This document shows positions 43,695 to 53,022 of a stretch of DNA of 64,000 bases, piece after piece. The DNA lies in the NCBI RefSeq assembly GCF_023115355.1, contig NZ_CP096021.1, positions 310,001-374,000 on the forward strand, given 5' to 3'. The notes under the pieces are model-generated. The model was not told the DNA's origin. It was given only the letters and a program-made list of their open reading frames with translations, and did no database searches. The DNA is from Halocatena salina. Lineage in GTDB: Archaea; Halobacteriota; Halobacteria; Halobacteriales; Haloarculaceae. Numbering within the stretch: position 1 is the first letter of the stretch; every line of letters starts with the position of its first letter. A program made the translations under genes and the position numbers.

Positions 43695-44702
43695 TTAGAC
43701 ACCATTAGGGTGTAAGGCAGTAAAGAACCGTTCTGCGATGTTGGTAAACAGTAGATCGTACAGGGGCCCATCGTCCGAGAGCGTATCCCCGAAGATCCCG
43801 AGTGGAATCTGTGCCCCAGCCATATCTCGATGCCCGCCAGCGCTTCCGACGTCATCGAACGCATCAGCGAGGACCTCACCGAGATGGAGCTGCGGATCGA
43901 TGGAGCGGGCGCTGAGTCGCACAGTATCCTCAACAACACCTTCGACAAGCACTGTGTCCACCCCTTCGAGATGTAACAGATAATCGGCTGCCTGAGGAAG
44001 CGCATCGGCCTCCGTCGTCCGTCCGACGCTAGTCACAAGTCGTGAGCCTCGTACCTCACGGCGGCGAATCGCCTCACTGATCGCATCGAGCGTCGCGGGC
44101 GTGTACGCTGCGCTGTAGAGTTGGTCGATCAGTTCGCTGTCGACATATGGGTGAATGAACGAAGCGGCATTGTATTCGCGTATCGTCGGCGATCGTGCGT
44201 GATCAAGCCGCTCTCGATGGAGCGCGAAGAGCAACGCGGAGGCAACCGTAGTAGATGGATCAAGATTCAACTCCTTGAGATAGTCGATCACGATCGTCGC
44301 CGTTGCACCGTAGTCCGGGCGTCGATCGACGAATCCAGCATCAGAAGTATCACTCACAGCGTGATGATCGATAATGATCTCAATAGAAAATTCGGAGGGA
44401 TGGGGAAACTCCGGATCAAGTTGTGAATGGTCGACGAGCGCCAGCGATGAGTACTCGGAAATCGATGGAACAGCGGATGGATGATGGAGTGGAATATTGA
44501 GTAAATTAATGAACGCTCTATTCTGTTGGTGAGATACTTCCCCACAATATAATAATTTAGTATTGGATACACCTTCGCTGGATGCGATCTCTTCCAATGC
44601 GAGTGCACTTGCGATACAGTCGGGATCCGGATTCGCGTGGTTGACGATCGCAAGTGAATCACACTGCTGAAGTCGTGTAAGTAATTGATTGGTCTGCTCC
44701 AT
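43695..44702 (-). CDS. DHH-family phosphoesterase
   Basis: The 335-residue protein has the DHH/DHHA1 pair found in RecJ-like nucleases, oligoribonuclease NrnA and cyclic-dinucleotide phosphodiesterases. The first metal motif is NHANPDPDCIASALA (21-35, Asp26 and Asp28), the DHH motif is EIIIDHHAVSD, and the C-terminal DHHA1 motif is VGSAGGHRDMAGAQIP. It lacks the TrkA-N or CBS domains attached to many archaeal relatives. A role in degrading short RNA or cyclic dinucleotides is likely, but the substrate is not determined. It is monocistronic. Confidence 0.88.
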   Translation of the reverse strand: MEQTNQLLTRLQQCDSLAIVNHANPDPDCIASALALEEIASSEGVSNTKLLYCGEVSHQQNRAFINLLNIPLHHPSAVPSISEYSSLALVDHSQLDPEFPHPSEFSIEIIIDHHAVSDTSDAGFVDRRPDYGATATIVIDYLKELNLDPSTTVASALLFALHRERLDHARSPTIREYNAASFIHPYVDSELIDQLYSAAYTPATLDAISEAIRRREVRGSRLVTSVGRTTEADALPQAADYLLHLEGVDTVLVEGVVEDTVRLSARSIDPQLHLGEVLADAFDDVGSAGGHRDMAGAQIPLGIFGDTLSDDGPLYDLLFTNIAERFFTALHPNGV

Positions 44703-46174
44703 AGCAAATCACCCCCGTGGAGTATTCCCGGGTATGGCTCGGTTCAGCTCGTTGTTTTATTATTAGTCCACCAACAGTTGAGCTATAGATCCTTACACGC
44801 ATAGACATTCGCTTGCTCGGTGGAAACTGGATAGAACACAGCACGCAAGATATAGACCGATCTATATATGTAACGCAGATACCCACCCCTAGTCTAATAC
44901 GCCATATATTTAATAAATTTTTATATATGGATAATGTATTCCGGTATGATACTCGATCTAGGTTATTCGGCGCAGTGTCTTCTCAGAGTGCTCGCTGGAT
45001 TTGGAAAATATCTGACATCGACAGAGATGTTCATCGGTGATTCCGTGCCCTTCGATGGAGAGCTGACTATCGGGAAGCGTGGTTCGGCTGGGTTCGCTCG
45101 ACTGTCCACCTCAGCCAGCCATCGGTATACAAACCGAACGAACTACACCTTTAGATCGGTCAAAACGACGGCGTTAGTAGATTGCGAAACCAGTACCGTA
45201 TTGGAGTTCACTGTTCGACGAAGTAGCCACACGACACCCACGTCAAGCGGCAGGAACTCACACGGAATCTCAAACCGACGACAGACCGTTATCACTGACG
45301 GTCAGGGGTCGAGGCCATCTTCTTTGCGCTCAAGCAACGGTACGGTAACGTGCTCCCGGCTCGAACATGGTTCGGACAGTTCCGAGCACTCGTTTTCGAA
45401 AGCGACTGTGAGAACGTCGAACTTATTTCTTAACGATACTGATAACTACGCTACCGAACGTCCCGAACGACCACAGAACGAAAGCAACACGACTCGGCGA
45501 ACCACCGCAAGCAATAGCGTGTCGTGGCGCGCTGTCACGGCTGACCTACAGGAGAAGCGCTGAGATCTTTTGCAGAAGCTCTTGGACTACCACCTCCGAA
45601 AGTACGCTAGAAACACTGGAGATGGCGGGTCGTTTCACATGCAACAGTGGTGGGTTCCGGTTCGAAAAACAGGGTATCTCCGTTTGAGCGGGACATCGGG
45701 ATCGGCTTACTCATCGACGGACAGGGACGACCGATGACACCTGTACACACCGGATCGCCGTTGTTGTCCGCCCGATAGCGCGAGGATTCCCATATGCAAT
45801 CGTAGGAATGTAATCAGCCTGAATACGTAGCTGTTTCTGTGGCTGTTATGTGCTATGTGCTCTATGAACATGTTCATTTGCACCAAGAAGGCAGATCGCT
45901 GTCCTGCGACGCTGGTGTCATTTCAACGTCGATCCGTATGTCGAGGAGGTGGTGACTGACTAACTATTCCTTACCCGAGAGCGTTCCCTTATTCAACGTC
46001 CTACGTTCAAATGGAATTAATATTTGGATATCAATGTCGCGTCTGAATTAGCCTCTAAATTACAATACTGTATACTGGTGTTGTGGGATACGTTGCGTTC
46101 TGGGGGAAGGTTGTATCGGAGAATGATCGACAGCGAGTGATCGCGGAAAACCCCGGAAAAACGGGGAACCAATC
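44703..46174. other. 1.5-kb gap with transposase relics
   Basis: Apart from the IS5-like relic listed separately, 45560-46000 holds further broken plus-strand frames (SESTLETLEMAGRFTCNSGG; QIAVLRRWCHFNVDPYVEEV) that also look like mobile-element debris. The last 150 bases before 46175 may contain the ATP-grasp promoter (GTTTAAT-like and TATTTGGATATC sequences near 46020). Confidence 0.45.
45040..45530 (+). pseudogene. Decayed IS5-family transposase
   Basis: The main frame gives ASHRYTNRTNYTFRSVKTTA then LVDCETSTVLEF, the core of ISH-type IS5 transposases, where a TLVDxxTxxxLDxHC strand follows the first catalytic Asp. In shifted frames it continues VHCSTKQPHDTHVKRQVL and RSGVEAIFFALKQRYGNVLP with ARTWFGQFRALVF, the region of the catalytic Glu. 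Stops and frame changes make it inactive. Both element ends are unclear. Confidence 0.65.
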
Positions 46175-47491
46175 ATGAAGGTTCTCGTCCTCGACAGCAA
46201 TGGGCAGGCGGCCCTCAGCATCGTTCGGTCGCTTGGCAGACACGGCGTCCGTGTTACCGCCGGAACGGATAGACGGTTCGCCCTGGGGCCGATATCGAAG
46301 TATGCGACGGATGCATACATCCACCCAGATCCGGACGATAACTGCTACGCCTTTCTCGACCATCTTCGAACGCACTTAGCGGACAACGACTACTTCGCGG
46401 TCGTTCCAGCTACGGACAAGACGACAGCGTTGTTGTCCCGACACAAAGCCGACCTCGAACGAACGGGGACGGTCGTCGCTACTGAGGATTGGGAAACCTT
46501 CTCGCTCGTGTATGACAAGGCGAACACGTTCGATCTCGCCGCAACACTCGATGTTCCGATCCCGGCGACGTTTGCTCCGGAGTCGCCGGCCGATCTCGAT
46601 CGGATCCGAGATGAACTGTCGTATCCGGCGGTGATCAAATCACGGAGCAAGAGCATATGGACCGAGAACGGGGAACATGAGTTACGCCGCGTCGACGGCT
46701 CCCATTACGTTCACTCGCCGGATGATCTTTGCTCGACCTACGAAGCGTTTTACACGGCGAACGACGCGTTCGAGGAGTACCCACCGTTGATCCAAGAGTA
46801 CGTCCCCGGCGAGACCCAGACCACGGTCGTCTTGGCCGACGAGGGCGAGATTCTCGCACACTTCCAAGAGCGACGGCTCCGAACTGATCCTCCGAGTGGT
46901 GGGAACTCGACACTGCTCGATGGGGTCCGAAGCCAACGGATGTTCGAGTCCGCTCGGTCGCTGATCGAACGATTGGAGTGGACCGGGCCGGCACAGGTCG
47001 AGTTCATGAAGCGGCCCGATGGAGAGTTTCGGCTCATCGAGGTTAATGGCCGGTACTGGGGATCGCTCCCACTCGCAATAAACAGCGGGGTTGACTTTCC
47101 CTGGTTGCACTATCGACTGTTGCGCGGCGAGCGTCCAAAGGCGATCGGGAGCTATCGGACGGATGTCGTCCAACGGCGCTTGCTGTACGGCGATCTCAAC
47201 TGGCTCCAACACCACCTCGCAGAAGGTGAACTCCGTGCGGTTGGACCGTTCTGCCGGGACTTCGTCGGTCCAAAGCACACATTCGTGTCGATCGATGATC
47301 CGTTGCCTACCGCTATCGCACTCGGACAGATGGTCGAACTTGGCGCCGGATGGATCGGAGAAACGCTTCGACCGAAAACGTCCGAGCTCGGGCAGATGGT
47401 TCGCTCACACATGACCAGCCACAAGGGCCTATTCGACGGCCGACGCCTCACTGGGATCGTTCATGACGAGCCGAACCGCCCCACATCTTAA
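46175..47491 (+). CDS. ATP-grasp carboxylate-amine ligase-like protein
   Basis: The 438-residue enzyme has the ATP-grasp plan. An N-terminal Rossmann-like part starts MKVLVLDSNGQAALSIVRSL. The central ATP-binding lobe has LSYPAVIKSRSKSIWT (the binding Lys) and PPLIQEYVPGETQTTVVL. The C-terminal metal-binding motif is FRLIEVNGRYWGSLPLAINS. Relatives ligate amino acids or amines to carboxyl groups in cell-surface polymer and peptide pathways. The sulfatase-like gene follows 90 bases later on the same strand, suggesting a joint role in surface glycan modification. The acceptor is unknown. Confidence 0.85.
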   Translation: MKVLVLDSNGQAALSIVRSLGRHGVRVTAGTDRRFALGPISKYATDAYIHPDPDDNCYAFLDHLRTHLADNDYFAVVPATDKTTALLSRHKADLERTGTVVATEDWETFSLVYDKANTFDLAATLDVPIPATFAPESPADLDRIRDELSYPAVIKSRSKSIWTENGEHELRRVDGSHYVHSPDDLCSTYEAFYTANDAFEEYPPLIQEYVPGETQTTVVLADEGEILAHFQERRLRTDPPSGGNSTLLDGVRSQRMFESARSLIERLEWTGPAQVEFMKRPDGEFRLIEVNGRYWGSLPLAINSGVDFPWLHYRLLRGERPKAIGSYRTDVVQRRLLYGDLNWLQHHLAEGELRAVGPFCRDFVGPKHTFVSIDDPLPTAIALGQMVELGAGWIGETLRPKTSELGQMVRSHMTSHKGLFDGRRLTGIVHDEPNRPTS

Positions 47492-47583
47492 TTAGAAGAG
47501 TCGTTTCAGCTTCGCGCCGTAAGCGCACGACAGCGCAACTCAGTCTGGAATTGGCGACCGAACATGCCACACCAACACCCCCA

Positions 47584-48990
47584 ATGACGAACATCATCTG
47601 GATCACGATCGAAAGTACTCGGGCGGACCACACGTCGCTCCACGGCTACGATCGAGACACGACGCCGAATCTCCGACGCATCGCTGACTTAGATACCAGC
47701 CGATCGTTTTCACAGTGTATGAGTCACGGGATCTGGACGCGTTCGTCGATCGCATCGCTTCTCACTGGAACCTGGCCTTCCCGTCACCGGGCAGGGATGG
47801 ACAGCGAACGAATCCCTGCCAGTCTGAAGACCGTTCCTGAACTACTGAGCGCGGAAGGGTATCACACTGCTGCTATTTCTCCGAACGCTAATTTGAGTTC
47901 GGCGACTGACCTCAACCGCGGGTTCGACGATTTCGTCTGGCTCGATAAGTCGACTATTCTTGATGAAGTGAGCAAAACGACTATCCTTAAAAATCTGGTC
48001 AACATCAGGACCCATGGAGGTGGGGTGACGAGCGACACGAGGCGGCACAATACGGGATATATGATGGAAGAGATGGCCAAGCGGCGGCTTCGATCGTTTA
48101 CGAACTCGAATGAACCGTTTTTTCTGTACTTGCACTTTGGCGACCCGCACCACCCGTATTACCCGCCGCTTCCGACACTGAAACGAGAGGCCAACCGTCT
48201 TAGCCTCACTCCGAAAGAAGCCGGAGAGCTCGCCCTCCATCATCATTCCCACATCGATGAACTCATCGCGCAGGGATGCCCGTACACGGAAGGGGAATGG
48301 AGAACGCTCACAGCATTGTACGACGGAGTTATTGAATACGCCGACAGGCTCGTCGGAGAACTCTTCGACTACACCACAGCACTGAATCTCGACGATACGA
48401 TCGTCGTCATCACGGCCGATCATGGTGAGTCATTCGGAGAACAGGGACTACTCGGGCACAGAATCGGCGTGCATGATGGACTTATCCATGTTCCACTCGT
48501 TATATATGGTTCGGAGGAGGCGCTAAACTACGAGGGGGATATGATACAGCATATCGACGTCATGCAGACGCTCCTCAAAGAGATCGGCTCCGATATCAGT
48601 CAGTTTCAGGGAATCGATCTCAGCACCGAGATACGAACGCACACCATCACACAGCGGGGTGCACGTCGCTGTCAAAAGCTCCTCGACATCTATCGGGACC
48701 GTAATCCTGAGTTCGATGTCGCACGGTACCACCCTGGAACACTTACCGTCATTCGAACAGCCGAATTTAAATATTTGAAGGGTGACAACAGCTCCAAACT
48801 CATCCGGTTACCGGATGAAAACACGGACGTGACCGCTCACTATGACGGGGTTACCCAACGACTCGACAAGAAACTAACTCGATGGTTGGAGAGCGACGGA
48901 ACGCCGATCACCGAATCCGAATCAGTCGACGGAGCGTTCACCGAAGCGATGCGCGAGCAACTTACCGATCTCGGCTACTTTGTCGACTGA
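47584..48990 (+). CDS. Sulfatase-superfamily protein with Thr at the nucleophile position
   Basis: The 468-residue protein belongs to the alkaline phosphatase/sulfatase fold. The N-terminal metal residues are in NIIWITIESTRADHTSLHGY, and the C-terminal metal motif is VVITADHGESFGEQGLLGH. The family nucleophile motif C/S-x-P-x-R is replaced: the stretch reads WTRSSIASLLTGTWPSRH, aligning Thr where the formylglycine Cys would be. Thr nucleophiles are used by phosphoethanolamine/phosphoglycerol transferases, so a transferase or phosphodiesterase role is plausible. No membrane helix is present. I chose the ATG at 47584 because the family begins at the first beta-strand. It follows the ATP-grasp gene. 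Confidence 0.85.
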   Translation: MTNIIWITIESTRADHTSLHGYDRDTTPNLRRIADLDTSRSFSQCMSHGIWTRSSIASLLTGTWPSRHRAGMDSERIPASLKTVPELLSAEGYHTAAISPNANLSSATDLNRGFDDFVWLDKSTILDEVSKTTILKNLVNIRTHGGGVTSDTRRHNTGYMMEEMAKRRLRSFTNSNEPFFLYLHFGDPHHPYYPPLPTLKREANRLSLTPKEAGELALHHHSHIDELIAQGCPYTEGEWRTLTALYDGVIEYADRLVGELFDYTTALNLDDTIVVITADHGESFGEQGLLGHRIGVHDGLIHVPLVIYGSEEALNYEGDMIQHIDVMQTLLKEIGSDISQFQGIDLSTEIRTHTITQRGARRCQKLLDIYRDRNPEFDVARYHPGTLTVIRTAEFKYLKGDNSSKLIRLPDENTDVTAHYDGVTQRLDKKLTRWLESDGTPITESESVDGAFTEAMREQLTDLGYFVD

Positions 48991-49305
48991 TACCGTAGCT
49001 GTGACAATCGTGCCCCGCTCGGAGAAACGATTACGATCGTGATAGCCACACGACAAACACGGCTGCTATCGCTGTAAAACGGTCCTAGAGATGGTCTGTA
49101 CATGAAAATGAAACGTGGAAATCGTACTGGTTGGAATCGGCAACGGTAAAAAACAGCGTGAGTTCCTGTCTCTGCTGATGGATGGCTGCTACTTTAGCAG
49201 TGTTCTCGGGTCTATGACGGGATCGAAGACACTCCCATCTATCCAACATCAAATACTGTAACTAGAATAATAATGTTTAATAATACCCGACCACTAGATT
49301 GCTAT
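48991..49305. other. Intergenic region before the nickel island
   Basis: No gene seen. The last 50 bases before NikR are very AT-rich (AATAATAATGTTTAATAATA, 49266-49285) and probably contain its promoter and operator. Confidence 0.45.
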
Positions 49306-49734
49306 ATGAGTGTTGTCAGCGTCTCGATGCCTGAAGCGTTGCTTGAACGAATTGATCAGTTTGCGGATGACCACGGTTACACCGGTCGGAGTGAGGTTCT
49401 CCGTGAAGCGAGCCGTAATCTGCTTGGTGAGTTCGAAGATAAGAAACTCGAGGATCGTGATTTACTGGGTGTCGTCACGGTCGTATTCGACTACGAGACA
49501 ACGAGTGTCGAGGAAAAAATGATGCGCCTCCGGCACGAGCACGAGGAGATCGTTACCTCGAACTTCCATAGTCACGGCGGTAGCCATCACTGTATGGAGC
49601 TATTCGTCCTTGAAGGATCGCTCGAAGATATCTCCACATTTGTGGGGAAAGTTCGAGCCACAAAAGACACACTCACCATAGATTATTCGGTGCTGCCTGT
49701 CGATGATTTCGGACCGCTCGCCGACATAAACTGA
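49306..49734 (+). CDS. nikR: NikR-type nickel-responsive repressor
   Basis: The 142-residue protein has an N-terminal ribbon-helix-helix ([35 protein letters not shown]) and a C-terminal ACT-like nickel domain. The four square-planar nickel ligands of E. coli NikR are present with exact spacing: the His in LRHEHEE, then 11 residues on the HxH pair in [10 protein letters not shown], and its Cys. It should bind DNA when nickel is plentiful and shut down uptake. I used the ATG at 49306, which starts the beta-strand as in the family, not the frame start 33 bases upstream. It stands just ahead of the NMT1-type importer genes and is likely their regulator. Confidence 0.93.
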   Translation: MSVVSVSMPEALLERIDQFADDHGYTGRSEVLREASRNLLGEFEDKKLEDRDLLGVVTVVFDYETTSVEEKMMRLRHEHEEIVTSNFHSHGGSHHCMELFVLEGSLEDISTFVGKVRATKDTLTIDYSVLPVDDFGPLADIN

Positions 49735-49830
49735 TTCTATCGTCGGTTCGTAGATGTAGCTGAGATCAACATCTAGTACTCTCCATCTGGAGATTTCAGA
49801 TGATATTAACAACCCACCCCTGAATCGCAG

Positions 49831-49845
49831 AGATTATTATAATCT
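49831..49845. promoter_or_regulatory. 15-bp palindrome before the NMT1-type importer
   Basis: AGATTAT-T-ATAATCT is perfect, and ends 21 bases before the ATG of the binding-protein gene. It can be both a TATA-like element and an operator, and lies in the only gap between NikR and the transporter genes. Confidence 0.5.
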
Positions 49846-49866
49846 ACACCAATATTAGCAACACCG

Positions 49867-50898
49867 ATGAATCATATTACACGACGGAGGATGCTCCGAG
49901 ATGTCGGCGCAACTGCTGTCATTGCTCCGGGTCTCACCGGTTGTCTCGGCCGGAGTGATGGAAAATCGCTTGACTCCATCACAGTCGCCTACGTTCCGAT
50001 CTATCCGAATATGCAACACTATGTAATGGAGGAAGTAGGATATTACAACGACATACCGACTGATGTCACTGTCGAGCGCTTCAGCGCTGGTCCAAACGTC
50101 GTGAAGGCGTTCGCTAGCGGTGATGTCGACGTTGCAATGTTCGGCATCACTCCAGCAATGGTACTTGTCGACAAGGGCACTGAAGCGGGCGTCCTCGCAG
50201 CGAACTCCCGGAACGGGTTTAAGATCATGGCAACGAGTTCAGTTATTGACTTGTACAAACAGAAGGGACCTGCCGCATTCGAGCAATTTGAGGAGGAACA
50301 CGATCGGAAGATTCGATTTGGTGTACCACCGGATGGAAGCGTCCCAGATGTCGTCCTACGGTACTGGATTCAGGAAGACCTCGGGGTAGGTGAGATGGAG
50401 TCCGTCATCCACAAGTCGAACGTTCCGCCAGCACAGGCAGTTCAGGCGATCCAGTCGGGAGATATCGATGCAACGATCATCCAAGAGCCGTTTGCGACAA
50501 TCATCAACCAAGACGACGGGTTCGGCGAACTCACGTGGTCCGGTACTATCCTAGAGAGTCATCCAGTAACGGTGCTGTTCGCGAATCAGCGGGTTATCGA
50601 CGCGAGCGATGTCTCACGGTCGCTGGTAGAACAGCACATAGCAGCGACCGAGTTTACAGCGGGCTCACCGGATGCATCAGCCAGTCACGCTGCATCGATT
50701 ATTGGATCTGGTGTGAATGAAGCCCTCGCCAAGGCTGCCATGGAGTCGCGTGCGTCTGATTTCCTCTCGAATCCCCATTCGATCACCGACCAAGCGGTGA
50801 CGATGGGCGAGTTCGTCGCGAACGTTGGAAACATCTCCGGTTCGGTTGCGGCGAAGGACCTGTTCGCCTTCGAAGCCTACGACGCGGTCCAATCATGA
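49867..50898 (+). CDS. NMT1/SsuA-type ABC substrate-binding lipoprotein
   Basis: The 343-residue periplasmic-type receptor has a Tat motif (TRRRML) and a lipobox with Cys26 (GLTGCLGR), so it is probably anchored to the outer face of the membrane. The fold is that of the NMT1/THI5 and nitrate/sulfonate receptors: ITVAYVPIYPNMQHYVMEEV, GDVDVAMFGITPAMVL, IRFGVPPDGSVPDVVLRYWI and QSGDIDATIIQEPFA. Relatives bind sulfonates, thiamine precursors, nitrate or bicarbonate. Here it lies between two NikR-type genes and ahead of other nickel/cobalt importers, so nickel or a nickel chelate is a serious candidate. Its stop overlaps the permease start (ATGA). Confidence 0.88.
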   Translation: MNHITRRRMLRDVGATAVIAPGLTGCLGRSDGKSLDSITVAYVPIYPNMQHYVMEEVGYYNDIPTDVTVERFSAGPNVVKAFASGDVDVAMFGITPAMVLVDKGTEAGVLAANSRNGFKIMATSSVIDLYKQKGPAAFEQFEEEHDRKIRFGVPPDGSVPDVVLRYWIQEDLGVGEMESVIHKSNVPPAQAVQAIQSGDIDATIIQEPFATIINQDDGFGELTWSGTILESHPVTVLFANQRVIDASDVSRSLVEQHIAATEFTAGSPDASASHAASIIGSGVNEALAKAAMESRASDFLSNPHSITDQAVTMGEFVANVGNISGSVAAKDLFAFEAYDAVQS

Positions 50899-51737
50899 GT
50901 TTGCATACAGACCCCAGTACTGCCGTGGTTGACGGTTCTCGATTCGAGGGTGACGTACAACGATATCTTCGCGGTGTCGGTGGATTCAGTATGTTTCTCC
51001 TCGTCTGGTGGATCGGTGCGGCAATGACCCACCCGTCGTATCTGGTACCGGGACCTGCAGACTCGGTACGGGCATTCCTCGATTTGTTTGCAACCTCGAC
51101 TGTGATTGTCGTTCCTATCGCTGGTTCGGAGGTTGTTCTTCCGACGGGCCTCGCTCATCTCGCACAGACCCTATTTCATTACGTGCCCGGGTTACTTCTC
51201 GGCGCAGCCGGGGGTATCAGCCTTGGACTAGCGATGGGCTGGAACAAACTCCTCGACGACTGGCTACAGCCGCTCGTCCGGGTGCTTCGTCCGATTCCAC
51301 CCTTGGCTTGGGTCGTCTTCGCGATCGTCTGGTTCGGAATTCACCATACCGGCGCAGCGTTTATCGTCTTTGTCGGCGCATTCTGGATCAACTTCTATGG
51401 TGCCTATGGTGGTGTCGAGGACGTGTCGGGAGAATTGATCGACGCCGCGTCGACGCTCGGTGTGGAACGTGATCTCTCGATGCTGAAGCTCGTCGCGCTG
51501 CCAAGTGCGGCACCACAATTGCTGACGGGCTTCCGGACGAGTATTGGCCGGTGCTGGATGATCGTCGTCGGTGCGGAACTGTTCGGCGCACCCGGTGTCG
51601 GATACGAGATCATCAACGCATCGAACAACCTTGCGATGGCGACCAGTGTCGCCTATATGTTCCTCATCAGCCTCGCCTTCCTTTGCATGGACATCGGCTT
51701 CCGACTCGTGGAACGGAGGATACTCGCATGGCGCTGA
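50895..51737 (+). CDS. ABC permease of the NMT1/SsuC type
   Basis: The 280-residue inner-membrane subunit has six hydrophobic segments and the binding-protein-dependent permease signature EAA-like loop ([20 protein letters not shown], then [15 protein letters not shown]). The N-terminus is cytosolic and acidic. It overlaps the binding-protein gene by 4 bases and the ATPase gene by 10 bases. The closest characterised types are SsuC/TauC permeases for sulfonates, but the gene context is nickel-related. Confidence 0.9.
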   Translation: MSLHTDPSTAVVDGSRFEGDVQRYLRGVGGFSMFLLVWWIGAAMTHPSYLVPGPADSVRAFLDLFATSTVIVVPIAGSEVVLPTGLAHLAQTLFHYVPGLLLGAAGGISLGLAMGWNKLLDDWLQPLVRVLRPIPPLAWVVFAIVWFGIHHTGAAFIVFVGAFWINFYGAYGGVEDVSGELIDAASTLGVERDLSMLKLVALPSAAPQLLTGFRTSIGRCWMIVVGAELFGAPGVGYEIINASNNLAMATSVAYMFLISLAFLCMDIGFRLVERRILAWR

Positions 51738-52516
51738 GCGATACGTCACCTACGACGGAAGAGTCTAGACAGAAGATCACTGTCCGGAATATCAGTAAGA
51801 AGTACGAGTCCGTCCACGCACTCGCCAATGTCTCGTTCTCGGTTGCGAACGGAGAGTTTTGCTGTGTTGTCGGTCCGTCGGGGTGTGGAAAAACGACGCT
51901 GTTGCGGACGATCGCCGGGCTTGACGATCCTGACAGCGGCTCCATCCTGATCGACGAGCAGTCGATCACTGAACCTGGGCTGGATCGAGGAATGGTGTTT
52001 CAGGAGTACGCACTGTTCCCGTGGCGGACTGTCCGTGGGAACATTCGCTTCGGCCTCGACCGTCCCACGTGTGACTGCCCGGACTGCGCGGCGCGGGTGC
52101 GGGAGCTGATCGACCTCGTCGGACTCGAAGGGTTTGAGGACGCGTACCCGAAGGAGCTGTCCGGGGGAATGAAACAGCGCGTCGGTATCGCCCGCGCTCT
52201 TGCTGTAGATCCGGAGATTCTGTTGATGGATGAACCGTTCGCGAGCGTCGACACTCGGACACGCGACCGTCTACATACCGAACTGCTTGATATTTGGACA
52301 CAGACGGAGAAAACCGTCGTATTCGTCACTCATGACATCGACGAAGCCGTAAGGCTAGCTGATCGAATCATCGTCATGGCAACAGCCCCCGGCACTGTTC
52401 GATCAACTCTCACTATCGATCTGAATCGCCCACGTGAGCGGACTGCTCATACCTTCGTCGACTACGTTGCACGCATCAGAGATGAACTCACCAGCCCACC
52501 GGATGCTGATCGTTGA
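51728..52516 (+). CDS. ABC ATPase of the NMT1/SsuB type
   Basis: The 262-residue ATPase powers the same importer. The Walker A is [14 protein letters not shown] (48-60), the Q-loop is [17 protein letters not shown], the signature is [15 protein letters not shown], the Walker B is [12 protein letters not shown] and the H-loop is [17 protein letters not shown] Cys pair, CDCPDC near residue 115, is unusual in the helical subdomain and could bind metal. The ATG at 51728 is chosen because all upstream codons of the frame overlap the permease gene and look non-coding. Its stop is followed by palindromic sequence. Confidence 0.92.
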   Translation: MALSDTSPTTEESRQKITVRNISKKYESVHALANVSFSVANGEFCCVVGPSGCGKTTLLRTIAGLDDPDSGSILIDEQSITEPGLDRGMVFQEYALFPWRTVRGNIRFGLDRPTCDCPDCAARVRELIDLVGLEGFEDAYPKELSGGMKQRVGIARALAVDPEILLMDEPFASVDTRTRDRLHTELLDIWTQTEKTVVFVTHDIDEAVRLADRIIVMATAPGTVRSTLTIDLNRPRERTAHTFVDYVARIRDELTSPPDADR

Positions 52517-52528
52517 TGCCCGAACCCG

Positions 52529-52550
52529 GATAGTTATTGAAATAACTATC
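52529..52550. promoter_or_regulatory. 22-bp palindrome (9-base arms) before the truncated NikR-like gene
   Basis: GATAGTTAT-TGAA-ATAACTATC. The half ATAGTTATTG recurs once more at about 52594-52603, overlapping the GTG start of the next gene. This is a good candidate operator for a NikR-type protein; it also lies 12 bases after the ATPase stop, so a terminator is an alternative. Confidence 0.5.
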
Positions 52551-52583
52551 TCATAACCACTATTTCCATCATAAATATGAGAT
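52548..52583. promoter_or_regulatory. Second inverted repeat, ATCTCATA / TATGAGAT
   Basis: Eight-base arms at 52548-52555 and 52576-52583 are separated by 20 bases. The half TATGA resembles that of the E. coli NikR operator (GTATGA...TCATAC), but the halves here face the other way. Operator function is inferred. Confidence 0.35.
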
Positions 52584-52601
52584 ATTTAATATATAGTTAT
52601 T

Positions 52602-52889
52602 GTGATATCTGTGGTGGTGGAACGACTTCGGGGCGACCTCGAGCGGTTTGCCGAAGAGCACGGAGACAGCGGACGAAGCGAGATTACTATCTTTGCATAT
52701 GATGCACTCGAAATCGAACTCGCTGGCAACACAAACTGTGTTGAAACGTTCGCCATCGAAGCCGAGTACGCGGATGTCTCACGCTTTATCGCGACCGTTC
52801 GAGGAACCGATGCGTCTGTCTCTGCTGAATATACGGCCATACTGATCGATGTGGTGAGCACTGAGATCGTAGAGCACGTAACGGAGTAG
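52602..52889 (+). CDS. Truncated NikR-like protein
   Basis: The 95-residue product joins the first half of a ribbon-helix-helix (RLRGDLERFAEEHGDSGRSE) directly to the later part of an ACT-like domain (NCVETFAIEAEYADVSRFIA). The second DNA-binding helix, the linker and the nickel-binding His residues are absent; the position of the ligand Cys is kept. It starts with GTG. It may be a decaying paralogue, or a small protein that mixes with full NikR and modulates it. The open frame is intact and its acidic composition is normal, which argues against complete decay. Confidence 0.6.
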   Translation: MISVVVERLRGDLERFAEEHGDSGRSEITIFAYDALEIELAGNTNCVETFAIEAEYADVSRFIATVRGTDASVSAEYTAILIDVVSTEIVEHVTE

Positions 52890-52955
52890 AGTAATCAGTG
52901 AAAGGGGTTGGGGTACGAAACGTTCCTATCAACATTGTCTCTACAGATCCCTTAA

Positions 52956-52966
52956 GATTGTTAATC
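52956..52966. promoter_or_regulatory. Short palindrome upstream of cbiM
   Basis: GATT-GTT-AATC, about 55 bases before the cbiM start and about 15 bases before a TATTATATTC stretch that may be the TATA element. Weak as evidence on its own. Confidence 0.25.
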
Positions 52967-53022
52967 GATGTTCTTGAAGAGGGCAACTTTATTATATTCG
53001 CCATCAGAATTACCAAGCAGCC

